Shown: positions 5,584-5,767 of the stretch, in pieces
Numbering within the stretch: the stretch's first letter is position 1
How the letters are laid out: every line of letters begins with the position of its first letter
Assembly: GCA_902493585.1 (NCBI GenBank)
Contig: CABUPZ010000121.1
Location: forward strand, 1 to 5,767
Length of the DNA: 5,767 nt
Source: an uncultured Fusicatenibacter sp.
GTDB lineage: Bacteria; Bacillota; Clostridia; Lachnospirales; Lachnospiraceae
Direction of reading: 5' to 3'
Position numbers and translations under genes: made by a program
Notes under the pieces: generated by a model
What the model was told of the DNA's origin: nothing
What the model saw: the letters and a program-made list of their open reading frames with translations, nothing else
Databases searched by the model: none

Positions 5584-5767
5584 TCATACTCCCTTCAAAA
5601 CATTCAGCCGTTCGATCTGCTCATCTTCCGGCCCGGTCATCGAGCATCCTTTTTCTTTCGCGTAATGGATATACTTCAGGATCGGTTCTGTGATCCGCTC
5701 GCCCGGAGCGAGAATCGGAATTCCCGGCGGATAACACATGACAAATTCGCTGCAGATCCTTCCTGCG
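5584..5767 (-). CDS. speA: Orn/Lys/Arg decarboxylase, probably arginine decarboxylase SpeA, C-terminal end
   Basis: Only the last 60 codons are inside the window; the gene continues past base 5767. I translated it by hand. It shows the C-terminal domain signature of PLP-dependent Orn/Lys/Arg decarboxylases of the aspartate-aminotransferase fold: CYPPGIPILAPGE (residues 11-23 of the visible part), then ERITEPILKYI and an ending with MTGPEDEQIE. The compact tail resembles the Bacillus SpeA type of roughly 480-490 residues rather than the longer inducible enterobacterial enzymes. The substrate is inferred from context: with an agmatinase gene two genes downstream, arginine to agmatine is the natural reaction. 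Lysine or ornithine decarboxylase cannot be excluded from this fragment. The TGA stop (5584-5586) is two bases before the preferred speE start, so the genes form one operon and may be translationally coupled. Confidence 0.88.
   Translation of the reverse strand, partial: AGRICSEFVMCYPPGIPILAPGERITEPILKYIHYAKEKGCSMTGPEDEQIERLNVLKGV
5589..5594 (-). promoter_or_regulatory. Ribosome binding site deciding the speE start
   Basis: AGGGAG within the last codons of speA. It is seven bases from the ATG at 5581 but only one from the ATG at 5587, which favours the shorter SpeE. Confidence 0.7.

Noticed and set aside
5582..5587. speE start at the first ATG (5587)
   Set aside because: Its spacing to AGGGAG is one base. 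The second ATG has seven-base spacing and gives the family-like N-terminus. The choice changes only two residues and remains somewhat open.

Overview
The window looks like chromosomal DNA from a spore-forming gut-type Firmicute (class Clostridia, probably Lachnospiraceae-like). Three things point there. The left end carries the sporulation pair yqfC-yqfD. The rest is a polyamine operon of the layout seen in many anaerobic Clostridia. Base composition is moderate, with Clostridia-style AGGAGG ribosome binding sites. The genus cannot be named from this sequence alone. Every gene I can support reads on the minus strand, so transcription runs from right to left.

Layout, in direction of transcription. 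At the right edge is the last 60 codons of a fold-III Orn/Lys/Arg decarboxylase, most likely the arginine decarboxylase SpeA (5584-5767). It is followed almost without gap by speE, an aminopropyltransferase or spermidine synthase (4730-5581). Next comes speB, an agmatinase-family ureohydrolase (3886-4740), which overlaps speE by 11 bases. A 152-base gap follows; it holds three phased 10-bp direct repeats and a possible promoter. Then come a saccharopine-dehydrogenase-like carboxy(nor)spermidine dehydrogenase (2531-3733), the PLP-dependent carboxynorspermidine/carboxyspermidine decarboxylase NspC (1398-2531, overlapping the previous stop by one base), and a cysteine-rich DUF2284-type protein (843-1382). 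A long-stemmed hairpin terminator (about 768-822) closes this unit. Beyond it, a sigma-E-like promoter (663-691) precedes yqfC (348-632, TTG start) and the 5' part of yqfD (1-335, running off the left edge).

How the genes work together. SpeA would decarboxylate arginine to agmatine and SpeB would convert agmatine to putrescine plus urea. Putrescine can then be made into spermidine in two ways encoded side by side. SpeE uses decarboxylated S-adenosylmethionine. The dehydrogenase plus NspC use aspartate semialdehyde and reducing power, followed by decarboxylation. Having both routes in one cluster, with a putative metal or Fe-S protein of unknown role at its end, is the most interesting feature of the window. 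An agmatine-first order of reactions is an alternative that the sequence cannot exclude. The yqfC-yqfD pair belongs to the mother-cell sporulation programme and appears functionally unrelated.

No tRNA, rRNA, mobile element, CRISPR array or riboswitch was recognised. There is no gene-free stretch above 300 bases; the two largest gaps (633-842 and 3734-3885) are described below.
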